DNA of 64,000 nucleotides from Paraburkholderia kururiensis JCM 10599 = LMG 19447 (GCF_003986935.1 NZ_RJZE01000015.1:1-64000); one strand, 5' to 3'. Shown: positions 50,123 through 58,076, counted from the stretch's first letter. Numbers and translations are program-made. Notes: generated from the letters alone by a model not told the origin.

Positions 50123-50804
50123 CGTGTGGCAGTTCGATGAAATGAGGCTTCTGTGGTCTGCCGCGAGCAATCGCGCTAGGCACTGCGCCCGCTGGCGTCC
50201 AGTCGTCAGGCAGGCGTCGCATGTAGTACAAAAACGTCGGCAAGTCGGGCGGAGCGCCCTTGCGTAAGCGCCGCCACTCGCCGCGGATGTAGTTTGCAAG
50301 CTGTCCGATCTGCTTTCGGACGATGCGGAATCCGGCCGAGCGGTACAGATGCCGGATAGTGGTGAGCAACTGCGCGAGATTGTCTCGCGCGATCGCGTCG
50401 TGGATCCGCTTGCGCCATTGCTTGATGGCCTCCTGAGTGAACCGCCACGACCAGCCTACGCCGTCATGCACAAGCTCGTAGCTACCTACGGCGATGCGCT
50501 TCTTCGTCGGGTCGTGCATCGTCTCGCGTCCAATCAGCCCCTTTCCCTCCGTGGCCATCAGAAAGCCCGTCACAATTCCGTCCTCCTCGACAGAGAAAAA
50601 CCGCGCCCGTGCGATTCCGGCCATCTTTCGCCGGTACCTGGCCTGCTTGCTGATCTCGGTCTCGTATTCTGCGGCGAACTGCCGGGAGAGCTGAGCGGCT
50701 TTGGTCGCACTGCAATGGATGAACTGATAGCGGTCGTAGCCATCGATTACCGCATCCTGAACACGCTGCATCAGGACGAAAATATGCCGGTAGTGCGCGT
50801 GCAT
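50106..50804 (-). CDS. hypothetical protein
   Basis: A 232-residue basic protein not recognised. It has no signal peptide or membrane segment. Aromatic and charged residues are dense (WSWRFTQEAIKQWRKRIHDAI), and a C-terminal half rich in Arg/Tyr suggests nucleic-acid binding. It lies upstream of traH with a 206-base operator-rich spacer, and its own stop codon is within the third palindrome. A regulatory or transfer-linked role is possible from position only. Confidence 0.55.
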   Translation of the reverse strand: MHAHYRHIFVLMQRVQDAVIDGYDRYQFIHCSATKAAQLSRQFAAEYETEISKQARYRRKMAGIARARFFSVEEDGIVTGFLMATEGKGLIGRETMHDPTKKRIAVGSYELVHDGVGWSWRFTQEAIKQWRKRIHDAIARDNLAQLLTTIRHLYRSAGFRIVRKQIGQLANYIRGEWRRLRKGAPPDLPTFLYYMRRLPDDWTPAGAVPSAIARGRPQKPHFIELPHVQSEN

Positions 50805-50917
50805 AGCCGAGACCTAATAAAGTGACCTGCCACACTCTATAAGGGTTTTGGGCATGTAAATAATCCAGATGCGCGAGACTTGATAACAAGAGGTTCCTTG
50901 GACGGTGAAGCCGTCCG

Positions 50918-50964
50918 CTGGACGGTGCCGATCGTGGCCAGCGAGCCACGTCGGCATCGTCCAG
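50918..50964 (+). ncRNA. long hairpin upstream of the structured RNA region
   Basis: A 20-pair stem (one G-U, one bulged T) closes a CAGCGA loop: CTGGACGGTGCCGA + CGTGGC pairs with GCCACG + TCGGCATCGTCCAG. The G-U pair exists only on the plus strand. A smaller hairpin (GGACGG / CCGTCC) lies just before it at 50900-50916. Neither is followed by a T-run. Confidence 0.45.
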
Positions 50965-51180
50965 CCCCGAGGGCGCAGCCCGCTGGAGCCTGGCCGACTG
51001 GCCGGGCGTGAAGTCGTCCGCACATACTTTTCGGCGGCGCATGTCGATGCGACCGTGCGAAACGGGGAAGAGGCCGCCACCCTCTGCATGTAATACCAAA
51101 AGGGGGGCCGCCAATCCCCCGCCAACACACACACGTCGCTGAAGCCAGCACGCCAATGCCGGCAAGCACGCCGTAGCGTG

Positions 51181-51960
51181 GTGCCTCTAATAGGGCTCGC
51201 CATGCTGCAACGGGCGCTAGGTGGTGCAATTCCACCTTTCGACCCAATCCCCGTATAGGGGCGAGTGTTGGGCGACGTGGACACGGACGGCGGGAGGAAA
51301 TGCCCGCCGGTCCTGGTCATACGCGAAACCGGGTGAAAGTCCCGGACGTGGGCAGTATCGAAAGAGCTGGACACGTTCCGCACACGTAGGCTGGTAAGAG
51401 TGCAGAAATGCACTAGGCGGCGAGCAAAAATAAGCGAGGCAACCCTTCGTGTGACGCCGTTCGCACCGTGGGAAACCGCGGGCGACCTGTATAGCTCAAG
51501 CGTGTAACGGCATCCCTCGAGGATGCTGTGCGGAGTTGCATAAAGCCTGTAGCCTAAGGGGTGGAAGCCTTGGGCCAGTCAGGTGACGAAGAAGCGCGTA
51601 CGTAGTAGCCGATCCGCTTTGGAACCTCGGGACGGCGAAATTCCCTTCGGGGAGGTAGGGGCCGAGCCCCAAGCGTGCGTAGTGGAGTCAGCAGGCGTTG
51701 TGCAACGTAGTAGCGGTGATCTAACACGGGAAGCGCTGACTGCCGTTGACCTTGGGTGGCACCAAGGTAGGCAAAAGCGTGGGAGCGTGGCTCAGTAGCG
51801 TGGATCTCCCCTGTTCACCTGGCAGTGATGGGGCCGAGGGAGCGAAAGGCCGCAGCGTGTGTTGTGACGTGTGTGTGTTGTGTGGCCCGGTCGGGCTTGG
51901 CGGCCCGACCTTGTTTGGCAACGAGTATCAGTGGTTCGAGAGCGAACCGTAACTATGACG
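51181..51960 (+). ncRNA. large structured RNA, group II intron-like, without ORF
   Basis: Bases 50805-52234 contain no supportable gene. From 51181 (GTGCC...) the plus strand reads like group II intron domain I: a GGTGG / CCACC hairpin, a GGACGGCGGG / CCCGCCGGTCC hairpin, and the ACCGGGTGAAAGTCCCGG element that is characteristic of these introns. Many further small hairpins follow. No reverse transcriptase is present, and I could not find a canonical domain V (34-base hairpin with GAAA). Near 51933 a GGTTCG / CGAACC hairpin followed by TAACTAT resembles a domain VI end. It is therefore a degenerate ORF-less intron or an unrelated large RNA; both ends are uncertain. Confidence 0.45.
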
Positions 51961-52101
51961 ATGGCCGTCGAGGCCCTTTAAAAAACGCGGATTTTCCGCG
52001 CAATGGCTGATGCCAGGAGAAAGCTCGTCCATGCGAAACGACGACAGCAGAAAAGGTAGCCCAATGCGGGCTGAATCCGGGCGTGTGTCGCCCTAAACCA
52101 C

Positions 52102-52137
52102 AAACCCCCGTGCGCCTATGGCCTCGGGGGTTTTTCT
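52102..52137 (+). terminator. plus-strand terminator closing the structured RNA region
   Basis: AAACCCCCG / CGGGGGTTT with a 14-base loop is followed by TTTTTCTTT. No plus-strand coding gene lies upstream back to the integrase operon, so the transcript ended here is probably the structured RNA. Confidence 0.75.
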
Positions 52138-52234
52138 TTGAAGAGGCCAGCGACCGCATGAACGATCCGCCGCTGGTCCTCGATGGACTGCCGGCAACCG
52201 GCCAGGAAACTAGCGAGCACGTCCCGGAACATGA

Positions 52235-52477
52235 TTACCTCGCAATTATCGACGCGATGATGCTGCCAATACCGACGATACCAGCACCGATGCCCATGCG
52301 AGTAACGACCAGCATCTGGACGGCCTCCACGCCATTGCGCTTCGGAAATTTCCGTTCGGCATAGGCGACGACAGCGGGAGCTGTGCGGCTCAGCGCGGCT
52401 GGCGCGCGAAGGACAAGAGCGTAGTAGCCGACAACGTAAGCCACCGGCAGAGCCGCGGCGATCAGTAGTGAGTTCAC
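52235..52477 (-). CDS. small hypothetical membrane protein
   Basis: An 80-residue protein with two hydrophobic segments (about 3-22 and 60-78) flanking a basic amphipathic middle (AERKFPKRNGVEAVQ). It is not recognised. It is the last gene of a minus-strand series of three small membrane proteins separated by 10-15 bases. Confidence 0.6.
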   Translation of the reverse strand: MNSLLIAAALPVAYVVGYYALVLRAPAALSRTAPAVVAYAERKFPKRNGVEAVQMLVVTRMGIGAGIVGIGSIIASIIAR

Positions 52478-52487
52478 CGGAAATTCC

Positions 52488-52742
52488 TCATTTTTTGATG
52501 GTCCTCCATAGATCGATCAGCACCGGCACGCACAGCGCACCGAGAATCCCGCCCACACCAAGCCCCATCAAGAACACTGCGGACCAGGTCCCATGCGTGC
52601 CGCCCGCCGCGAGCCAGGCTTCCGTCTGCTCGCTGCGCAGATCCTCAAACCACACGAAGAGGATGTATCCCACCACTACCATGCTCCCTGCCCGCGCGAG
52701 TCGAGATCGCCACCAATGGCCAGAAGTGCGCTCCATGATCAA
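52488..52742 (-). CDS. small hypothetical membrane protein
   Basis: An 84-residue protein with hydrophobic segments at about 19-32 and 52-76 separated by a polar loop (EDLRSEQTEAWLAAGGTHG). It is not recognised. It is the middle gene of the three-gene small membrane operon. The start could be the first or third codon (both ATG). Confidence 0.6.
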   Translation of the reverse strand: MIMERTSGHWWRSRLARAGSMVVVGYILFVWFEDLRSEQTEAWLAAGGTHGTWSAVFLMGLGVGGILGALCVPVLIDLWRTIKK

Positions 52743-52757
52743 TTGGTACCGTGGTTC

Positions 52758-53078
52758 CTAGTAAAAGCGGTATTCGCGCCGCGCAAAGAGAGCGCCCGCA
52801 ACGAGTCCGACGATGTACGTTACGGCTTTGAGAGCAGCCATGCCGAGCATCATTGACGGCGTGACGCCTGTCGCCAACATATCGATGAATGCATTGAAGC
52901 TGCCGCTTTCATACCGTACCCAAGACCAGAGATCCTTGGAGGCAAAGAGAACGATCGCAGCGGAATTTGCGGCAATGGCCCATTTTTTCCAGTTCTCGAA
53001 TTCGTGCGTCCAGTAGGTTACGACACCTGCTATCGCGCCCGTCAACAAAACAACGACGAACAATTCTGCGGTTTGCAT
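52758..53078 (-). CDS. small hypothetical membrane protein
   Basis: A 106-residue protein with about three hydrophobic segments (residues 5-22, 33-50, 75-98). The ATG at 53078 follows a strong GGGGAGGG ribosome site. It heads the three-gene series. Size and topology resemble holin-like or mating-associated proteins of mobile elements, but no family signature was recognised. The 53079-53215 spacer upstream shows nothing notable. Confidence 0.6.
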   Translation of the reverse strand: MQTAELFVVVLLTGAIAGVVTYWTHEFENWKKWAIAANSAAIVLFASKDLWSWVRYESGSFNAFIDMLATGVTPSMMLGMAALKAVTYIVGLVAGALFARREYRFY

Positions 53079-53215
53079 CAAAATCCCTCCCCGGTCGTTT
53101 AAAACTAAGCGATTCGATATCCACCGAATTCATCGGTTCGAATATACGGCAACGCCGGGTCAATTGGTGACACTACGGTCAACCAGGTGGGCCCCGGCAA
53201 CACGTCAATGAAGAA

Positions 53216-54076
53216 TTATCCCTCGTAGGGCTCGTACTTTGGAGCAACGAACTGCGTGCGCACCCATGCTTCGTCGGCAAGCGCGGCGACGATCCGCGGC
53301 GGGAGCGTTTGCCATGACAGGCCGGCGAGCTTCATGCTGTCCTTTCGCTGCCACTGGCCACGACGGATACGACGCCACAATGTCCGGGCAAGCACCACCC
53401 GCGCAACCCGGCCATCCTCGCATACATGGAGCAGCACGGCTTTCGAAAGGACAACCCGGAGATAGGCGCGGGTGTCGTCGACCAGCGCAACGTCGACGCG
53501 CGCGCCGCGCCGATGTGCGCCGGCGAGAAGTCGGCGCACGCGAGGATAAAGTGGACGCAGGCAGACGGCGACTTTGCGTAACTGAGCACCTGATCCTTGT
53601 GAGGTTGCCAGCCAGCATACTGTGCCCACGAGTCGATGCATCCCGTTCGCGCAGAGCAAGGCACCTCCGACACCGGTCATCTTTAGCGGCTCGGCCGCCC
53701 ATTCAGCCGGGAACCAGCGAAGGCCGATTTCCGATTCCATCCAGCCGATCGACTCGTCGCGCCAGCCTACGCCATGCACCCCTTGCAGCAGCACGCGCCA
53801 TGTCCGGGCTTCGGGTGCGAAGTTCTTGTGGCCAAGGGCAACGACAGCCGTGAGAGGGACGTCCAGAAATATTGGCTGTACGGCCTTTTCGGCGAGAGCC
53901 TCGATCGCGGCTCGGATATCGCGTGAGAGTGCGACCTCGAGGTCCAGCGCGGGTTCGCGCGAGGAAGCCACGGCGCTCTTGATCCGGGCAGCGGCACGGG
54001 CGGCGATTAGCTCACGGGCAATATCTCGTCCGTACAGAACTTCGAGCGATTGTTGTGTCGGCGCCTTGTCAGCCAT
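53216..54076 (-). CDS. hypothetical protein
   Basis: A 286-residue Ala/Arg-rich protein that I do not recognise. It appears globular, with no signal peptide. Its ends are distinct: an acidic/helical N-terminus (LEVLYGRDIARELIAARAAARIKSAV) and the C-terminal stretch LPPRIVAALADEAWVRTQF. The central aromatic-rich part (GVGWRDESIGWMESEIGLRWFPAEWAAEP) might form a beta domain. It is followed by the small membrane protein operon in the same direction. Confidence 0.5.
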   Translation of the reverse strand: MADKAPTQQSLEVLYGRDIARELIAARAAARIKSAVASSREPALDLEVALSRDIRAAIEALAEKAVQPIFLDVPLTAVVALGHKNFAPEARTWRVLLQGVHGVGWRDESIGWMESEIGLRWFPAEWAAEPLKMTGVGGALLCANGMHRLVGTVCWLATSQGSGAQLRKVAVCLRPLYPRVRRLLAGAHRRGARVDVALVDDTRAYLRVVLSKAVLLHVCEDGRVARVVLARTLWRRIRRGQWQRKDSMKLAGLSWQTLPPRIVAALADEAWVRTQFVAPKYEPYEG

Positions 54077-54340
54077 CTAACTCCCTCACAAATTTTCCCA
54101 CCATCGGAAGGGCGGCCGTTTGGTTAAGCAGCGTGCAAGTCGCGAGCGACCGCAGGATCACATACTTTTCGTTAAGCGATTGATTTTGAACGAGGTCCTA
54201 CTAGGACTGTCCGTTCGACTCGTTGGGGCGTGTGAACGACGAACATCCCTTCTTGCACGGCCGGCACCTCACAGAAAGAGCGTGGCGGCAACCGCAACAG
54301 ATCGGTCCTACCTAGCGGTAATGCTCCCTAGATCGATTTT

Positions 54341-54369
54341 GAGGTATTTTACGATTATAAAAATACCTC
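54341..54369. repeat. 10-9-10 inverted repeat near the second recombinase
   Basis: GAGGTATTTT and AAAATACCTC are perfect inverted arms around a 9-base AT-rich spacer, 29 bases in all. It is 45 bases beyond the terminator of the recombinase gene. The size suits a tyrosine-recombinase core site. The rest of the 54077-54496 spacer shows only the terminator at 54415. Confidence 0.4.
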
Positions 54370-54414
54370 GCACGGCCCTTTCTCTACGAAGCCTACTGAG
54401 CGGCTACCTTCCTT

Positions 54415-54433
54415 AAAAAACGCGCTTGCGCGC
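54415..54433 (-). terminator. terminator of the recombinase operon
   Basis: On the minus strand CGCGC-AA-GCGCG is followed by TTTTTT, 64 bases after the recombinase stop codon at 54497. Confidence 0.65.
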
Positions 54434-54496
54434 GGGGTTGTCGGCTCAAGGGTCGACGCATTGGTACAGCGGCATGCCCCTGCCGGCCACGGCCCA

Positions 54497-55453
54497 TTAC
54501 AGGCGGATGCGTTCAATCTCGTCGAGGCTGACGTCTTCGCGTCGGCGGTCATACAGCTGCGTGGTGCGCGTCGACGCGTGATTAGCCATCGCCGCGGCGT
54601 TCTCGAGCGTGCCGCCGTTCTTCAGGTAGGCGGTGATGCCGGTCGCGCGGAACGTGTGATTGCCAATCTTCGTGGCGATGCCAGCCGCGAGTGCGCGTCG
54701 GCGCACCATCGCGTAGGCGTTCGCCTGCGGTAGCGGTGTAGTGCTGAGCTCTCCGGTGCCGCGCGCGATCGTGCGAAACAGCGGCCCCTTCGGCTCGCCG
54801 GCAATGCCGGTCTCCTCGATATAGGCGTGCAGGTACCCCTCGAGCGTGCGGTGACAGGGCATCGCGTGCGCCTTGCCGCCCTTTTCGCGCAGGCGCACCC
54901 ACAGGCGCCGCTGCTGTACGTAGACGTCCTCGACGCGCATGGCGAGCGCGGCGCCCACGCGCGCGAACGAAAACACCATCAGCGCGATTAGCGCTCGGTC
55001 CCGCAGCCCCACGGGCGTGGTCACGTCAATGGCATCCAGGAGCTGTCGCGCCTCGGCCGCCTCGAGCACGGGCGTTTTGCCGGTGCGCGCCGAGTGATTG
55101 GGTCCGCGTACCGACGCCGCAGGGTTGTGCGGCACGACCTGGCCGGTGACGAGCCAGTCGAACAGGTGGCGGATGGCTGCGAGGCGCTGCTTGACGGTCG
55201 GCGCCGCGTGCGTGGCCGTCTGCAGCTCGATCCAGCTCCCCACGTGCAGCGGCTGCACGGCCGCGATCGACGGCACGCCGACACCGCCGCACCAGTCCAG
55301 AAACTCCGCAGCCGCGCGCGCGTACGCCCGCCGCGTGTGCCGGTTGCGGATCTCCGATGCGAAGAATTCGAGGAAGCGCACGCTGGCGCGGTCGCCGGCC
55401 GCGATGACCAAGGCAGGCACCGTCGCCGAAGACCGGACGACGATCTCAGTCAT
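54497..55453 (-). CDS. tyrosine recombinase (XerC/D-like)
   Basis: A 318-residue recombinase with an N-terminal SAM-like domain (about 35-110) and a catalytic domain. Visible active-site residues are the arginine of FSFARVGAALAM, HxxR in GNHTFRATGI, the histidine of MANHASTRTTQLYD and the tyrosine nucleophile within it. The start at 55453 (MTEIVVRSS) overlaps the end of the upstream small gene by 8 bases; six more residues are possible. It differs from the integrase at 41526 and is not at an element end. It may belong to an embedded transposon or resolve dimers. Confidence 0.88.
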   Translation of the reverse strand: MTEIVVRSSATVPALVIAAGDRASVRFLEFFASEIRNRHTRRAYARAAAEFLDWCGGVGVPSIAAVQPLHVGSWIELQTATHAAPTVKQRLAAIRHLFDWLVTGQVVPHNPAASVRGPNHSARTGKTPVLEAAEARQLLDAIDVTTPVGLRDRALIALMVFSFARVGAALAMRVEDVYVQQRRLWVRLREKGGKAHAMPCHRTLEGYLHAYIEETGIAGEPKGPLFRTIARGTGELSTTPLPQANAYAMVRRRALAAGIATKIGNHTFRATGITAYLKNGGTLENAAAMANHASTRTTQLYDRRREDVSLDEIERIRL

Positions 55454-55838
55454 GCTTCTTGTCCTTTGCATGGCTAGTTTTCTTCACAGCGGCCAGCTTG
55501 TCGATGAGACGCTCCGCTTCTTCGGCCGAGTTCGCCTTGACCCTGATGCCGAAGCCGCTGGCTTCGGTTCGGCGGCCGGCTCTCCCGTGAACCCAAGCGA
55601 CTAGGGCGGCCCCGAGAATCTTGAGGGCGTCATGGGTCAGCGGCTGGACAAACTCCAGCACGGTCTGGATCTCGGCGCTGTCCATCGCGAGGCGGGGCGG
55701 CACAAGCCGGCCGCCTTGTGACTCCACAACCGCCATGAACTGCTTCATGTCGCGGACATATTGACTGTCCTGCCCCGCAAAGGGGTCGTCGTTGACCGAC
55801 GAACGCAGGACGAGCTGAAGCTTTTCGACGTCGGCCAT
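55446..55838 (-). CDS. small hypothetical protein coupled to the recombinase
   Basis: A 130-residue protein with a GAAGAGG ribosome site. A short hydrophobic helix (ALKILGAALVAWVHG, near 80) is followed by a basic linker and a small beta-alpha unit (FGIRVKANSAEEAERLIDKL). This layout recalls the EACC1 effector-associated component of bacterial conflict systems, but the match is by eye and weak. Its 3' end overlaps the recombinase gene, so the two are translated together. Confidence 0.55.
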   Translation of the reverse strand: MADVEKLQLVLRSSVNDDPFAGQDSQYVRDMKQFMAVVESQGGRLVPPRLAMDSAEIQTVLEFVQPLTHDALKILGAALVAWVHGRAGRRTEASGFGIRVKANSAEEAERLIDKLAAVKKTSHAKDKKHD

Positions 55839-55976
55839 GGCCTCTTCCCATATGTTTGATAAAGGACATTATCACATATAGAAGGCCGCGAGAATCTCAC
55901 GACAGGTCAGTGGCCAAAAAAATCACCGACCCGTCACGGACAGCAGGGTGACGGTAAGAAGGATCGGGATTGGCGC

Positions 55977-56102
55977 TTAGTGAAGGAGGTGCTGGATCTG
56001 GGTCACCGTGATCGCCTCATGCGCATGAATCGCGGTAACCGTGATTACCTTGAACGCATGGATGAGGGCGACGATGATCAGGGTCCAATTGACCTTTTTC
56101 AT
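55977..56102 (-). CDS. possible 41-residue membrane peptide
   Basis: Starting at the ATG at 56102 the peptide is MKKVNWTLIIVALIHAFKVI followed by a His/Thr-rich tail. It has one hydrophobic helix preceded by two lysines, like small toxic or regulatory membrane peptides. No convincing ribosome site was seen. It starts 17 bases after a minus-strand terminator, so it would need its own promoter. Confidence 0.3.
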   Translation of the reverse strand: MKKVNWTLIIVALIHAFKVITVTAIHAHEAITVTQIQHLLH

Positions 56103-56118
56103 TTTTGCTTGTGCCAAT

Positions 56119-56142
56119 AAAAAACCCGCCTCGATGGGCGGG
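56119..56142 (-). terminator. minus-strand terminator
   Basis: On the minus strand CCCGCC-catcga-GGCGGG is followed by TTTTTT. It is the last of four terminator-like hairpins between 56119 and 56386 that end transcription coming from the right. Confidence 0.75.
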
Positions 56143-56150
56143 TCAGAAAT

Positions 56151-56179
56151 GCAAAAGGCCGCACGCGGCGGCCTTTTGC
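56151..56179. terminator. bidirectional terminator-like hairpin
   Basis: GCAAAAGGCC / GGCCTTTTGC forms a perfect 10-bp stem that carries its own A and T runs, so it can work on either strand. Confidence 0.65.
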
Positions 56180-56221
56180 GAAAAGCGGGGGCGCACGAAG
56201 GCCCCACGCGAAAATGCTACA

Positions 56222-56258
56222 CGAAAAACAACGGCTCCGCCCCCCCAAGTGAGCCATT
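56222..56258 (-). terminator. minus-strand terminator
   Basis: On the minus strand AATGGCTC / GAGCCGTT (one G-U) is followed by GTTTTTCG. It lies just beyond a 68-base folded segment (56260-56327). Confidence 0.55.
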
Positions 56259-56259
56259 A

Positions 56260-56327
56260 GAGCCTCGGAATCACAATCGTGAACTCCAACTGTCCATCTC
56301 AGTTCCCCGGTCAAAAAGAACAGGCTC
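56260..56327 (-). ncRNA. tRNA-sized folded segment (candidate small RNA)
   Basis: On the minus strand GAGCCT / AGGCTC closes 68 bases containing GTTC / GAAC, AACTG-AGATGGA-CAGTT (5-bp stem, 7-base loop) and a TTCAC / GTGA hairpin. The outline resembles a degenerate tRNA, but position 33 is not U and the second and third stems compete for bases. A terminator follows directly. Confidence 0.25.
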
Positions 56328-56352
56328 GGATGAACAACAGGGTGGTAAGCGC

Positions 56353-56386
56353 AAAAAAACCTGCAAGCTTGCGACGTGCAGGTCTC
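56353..56386 (-). terminator. terminator of the tRNA-like gene
   Basis: On the minus strand ACCTGCA / TGCAGGT with an 11-base loop is followed by seven T residues. It starts ten bases past the tRNA-like acceptor stem. Confidence 0.75.
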
Positions 56387-56394
56387 AGAAATTT

Positions 56395-56457
56395 AGGGCG
56401 AGCGAGGCTTACGCCGCCAATTAAACAACCGGTGCTCTACCTATGCACTGCTCGCCC
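56395..56457 (-). tRNA. divergent tRNA-Asn(GTT)-like gene
   Basis: On the minus strand a perfect 7-bp acceptor stem (GGGCGAG / CTCGCCC) encloses a D-arm with GTGC / GCAC and the hallmark AGGTAGAGCAC. Next is an anticodon arm CCGG-TTGTTTAA-TTGG with U33 and anticodon GTT. A reduced T-arm (GCGG / TCGC) lacks TTCGA. At 62 bases plus a discriminator it is shorter than a normal tRNA, and no CCA is encoded. A terminator follows at once. It could be a decayed tRNA carried by the element or a tRNA mimic. The rest of 56208-56792 shows no gene. Confidence 0.45.
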
Positions 56458-56792
56458 TGACGTCATCTGTCTAATGACGACAACTCGCAGCGCTATGCGC
56501 CACTGGCAGCTTGTTCTTCTTGCCACCGCCAATATGGTCGGTAGCCCGCGCACAACGGCGCGACGTCAAATTAAAAACACATCTCTCTGTCCGACAATCA
56601 GCGGCGACAGTGCTTGTGTCGCCGGGGCGCGCCGGGCGCGTTATTTTTGTCGAGGGCATTCGCTGGTTTGTCCGGGGATTGCCGTTCGTTGACGGTACGG
56701 TCTACCGGGCCGGGCGAAATGTCATCGATTCGCTTGGGTGCAATTACCGCACCATAACGCCACAATTCTATCACGTCTTACAAATGTGTCCG

Positions 56793-58076
56793 CTACTCCC
56801 AGAATTTTTTGCGGCCGCTCAGCGAGGTTGATGGCTTCTTTATTTGTTCCAGCTCTTTTAACGCACGTGCCATCCGCAAAGTCCGATAACACGAGAGACA
56901 ATATCTTCCCCGAATCCCTGCCAGAGCGAGTCGCTTGCTCGCGTCTGAAAACACCCAGTTCAGGCAGTGTTCGCACTGCAGCTGACGCTGGGTTCGAGGT
57001 AGGCCTTTGCTAGTCTTGGTTTCCTTCCTGATCCCCCAGGCCTGGCAGGCTTTCGCGAAGTCTTCCCACTCGTATGCATGCGGTTGTGGCAGCACGTCCG
57101 CCAAGGTCAGAAAAGGACGAGTCTGGGGCCAGTGGCAGCTCGTCGCCGCGCGCCATTGAAAGCCGCTTTTCAGACGCCATCCATCGGGACTCCAGAAGCG
57201 CTCATAGGTGAGCAGCATCCCGCGCCAGGCGAAGGTACCAAGCAACAGCAACTGCCTTTTACGTTCGGTTGTCAGTGTCCCATTAGGCTCGTGATGAGCC
57301 AGTTCCGGCGCGTCGATCAGTTCGATCAGGTCCGGGAAAAAGTGACGTTGGCGCAACTGCTGGAAGGCCTTCTGGTGTGCGCCCAGTCCGACGATATGTC
57401 GATAACCAGATTGAGCTTGCCATACGGCTTCCACGAATGTGACGATCCGTTCAGCTTCAGTTTGAGGATCGCCAGCCGGCTCGGCTGCCCATGACAAGAA
57501 TCGGTTCACCTGCTGCTGCCGTGCGAGAAGCTGGCTCGCCCGATCAGTGGTTGGCATGCAATCAAGCAGCAGCTGGGTCGACCATTTTTGGCCCATAGAT
57601 CTTCCTCGCTCGATTTGCCATTGCGAAAGGTTGTCGCCCGGCCAACGCCCTTTTTGCCAAGTGTCCCGCTCTTTGCGGTCCTCGTACTCGAAGAACAGAT
57701 CCCGATGCGTGTGCTTGCGGCTGCTCTTTTTCAGAGCAGCGCGCTTTTCGTCGGATAGTGAATCGAGATAAGAAAAAATACGCTTTTCGAGTTTTTCGAT
57801 CAGGACGTCTTCCTGGCGCCCTTCAAGGTCTCCATCCAAATGGACGTGTTCCAGGAGGAACATATTCATCGTTTCCTCGCCGGTACAGGAACGCTCCTGC
57901 CGACGAACCTTATATAGCCGATCAAGCGTCTCGATCGCGCGGAAATAGCTGGCCGCGGATTTGATCTGTGCCCGGGATACGCTGCTCGTCATCCGCTGAT
58001 ACCCTAATCGCTCAGTGAAGAAATTAGGCATGACATTGACATAAAACCTGATCTCAAGTGGATATCCGATAGCCAT
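56793..58076 (-). CDS. hypothetical protein with C-terminal zinc ribbon
   Basis: A 427-residue protein, not recognised. Two cysteine pairs near the C-terminus (CEHC ... CLSC, about residues 375-405) suggest a zinc ribbon. The middle is Trp/Gln-rich and basic with helical character (RGRSMGQKWSTQLLLDCMP), which hints at nucleic-acid binding. The ATG at 58076 lies in a perfect inverted repeat; the ATG at 58031 (MPNFFTERLGYQ) is an equally good start. It is followed by the tRNA-like/terminator cluster. Confidence 0.6.
   Translation of the reverse strand: MAIGYPLEIRFYVNVMPNFFTERLGYQRMTSSVSRAQIKSAASYFRAIETLDRLYKVRRQERSCTGEETMNMFLLEHVHLDGDLEGRQEDVLIEKLEKRIFSYLDSLSDEKRAALKKSSRKHTHRDLFFEYEDRKERDTWQKGRWPGDNLSQWQIERGRSMGQKWSTQLLLDCMPTTDRASQLLARQQQVNRFLSWAAEPAGDPQTEAERIVTFVEAVWQAQSGYRHIVGLGAHQKAFQQLRQRHFFPDLIELIDAPELAHHEPNGTLTTERKRQLLLLGTFAWRGMLLTYERFWSPDGWRLKSGFQWRAATSCHWPQTRPFLTLADVLPQPHAYEWEDFAKACQAWGIRKETKTSKGLPRTQRQLQCEHCLNWVFSDASKRLALAGIRGRYCLSCYRTLRMARALKELEQIKKPSTSLSGRKKFWE

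Noticed and set aside
50482..51413. Several minus-strand frames of 136-227 residues in the structured RNA region
   Set aside because: They lack ribosome sites, are Arg/Gly/Pro-rich, disagree with each other in frame, and overlap strong hairpins.
54497..55453. Second recombinase considered as the shufflon recombinase Rci for pilV
   Set aside because: It lies 7 kb from pilV, and no R64-type sfx site (GTGCCAATCCGGT) was seen by eye at the pilV tip.
56395..56457. Considered as an integron attC site
   Set aside because: It is an imperfect hairpin, but lacks the GTTRRRY/RYYYAAC core sites and no integron integrase is nearby; the tRNA-like pattern fits better.
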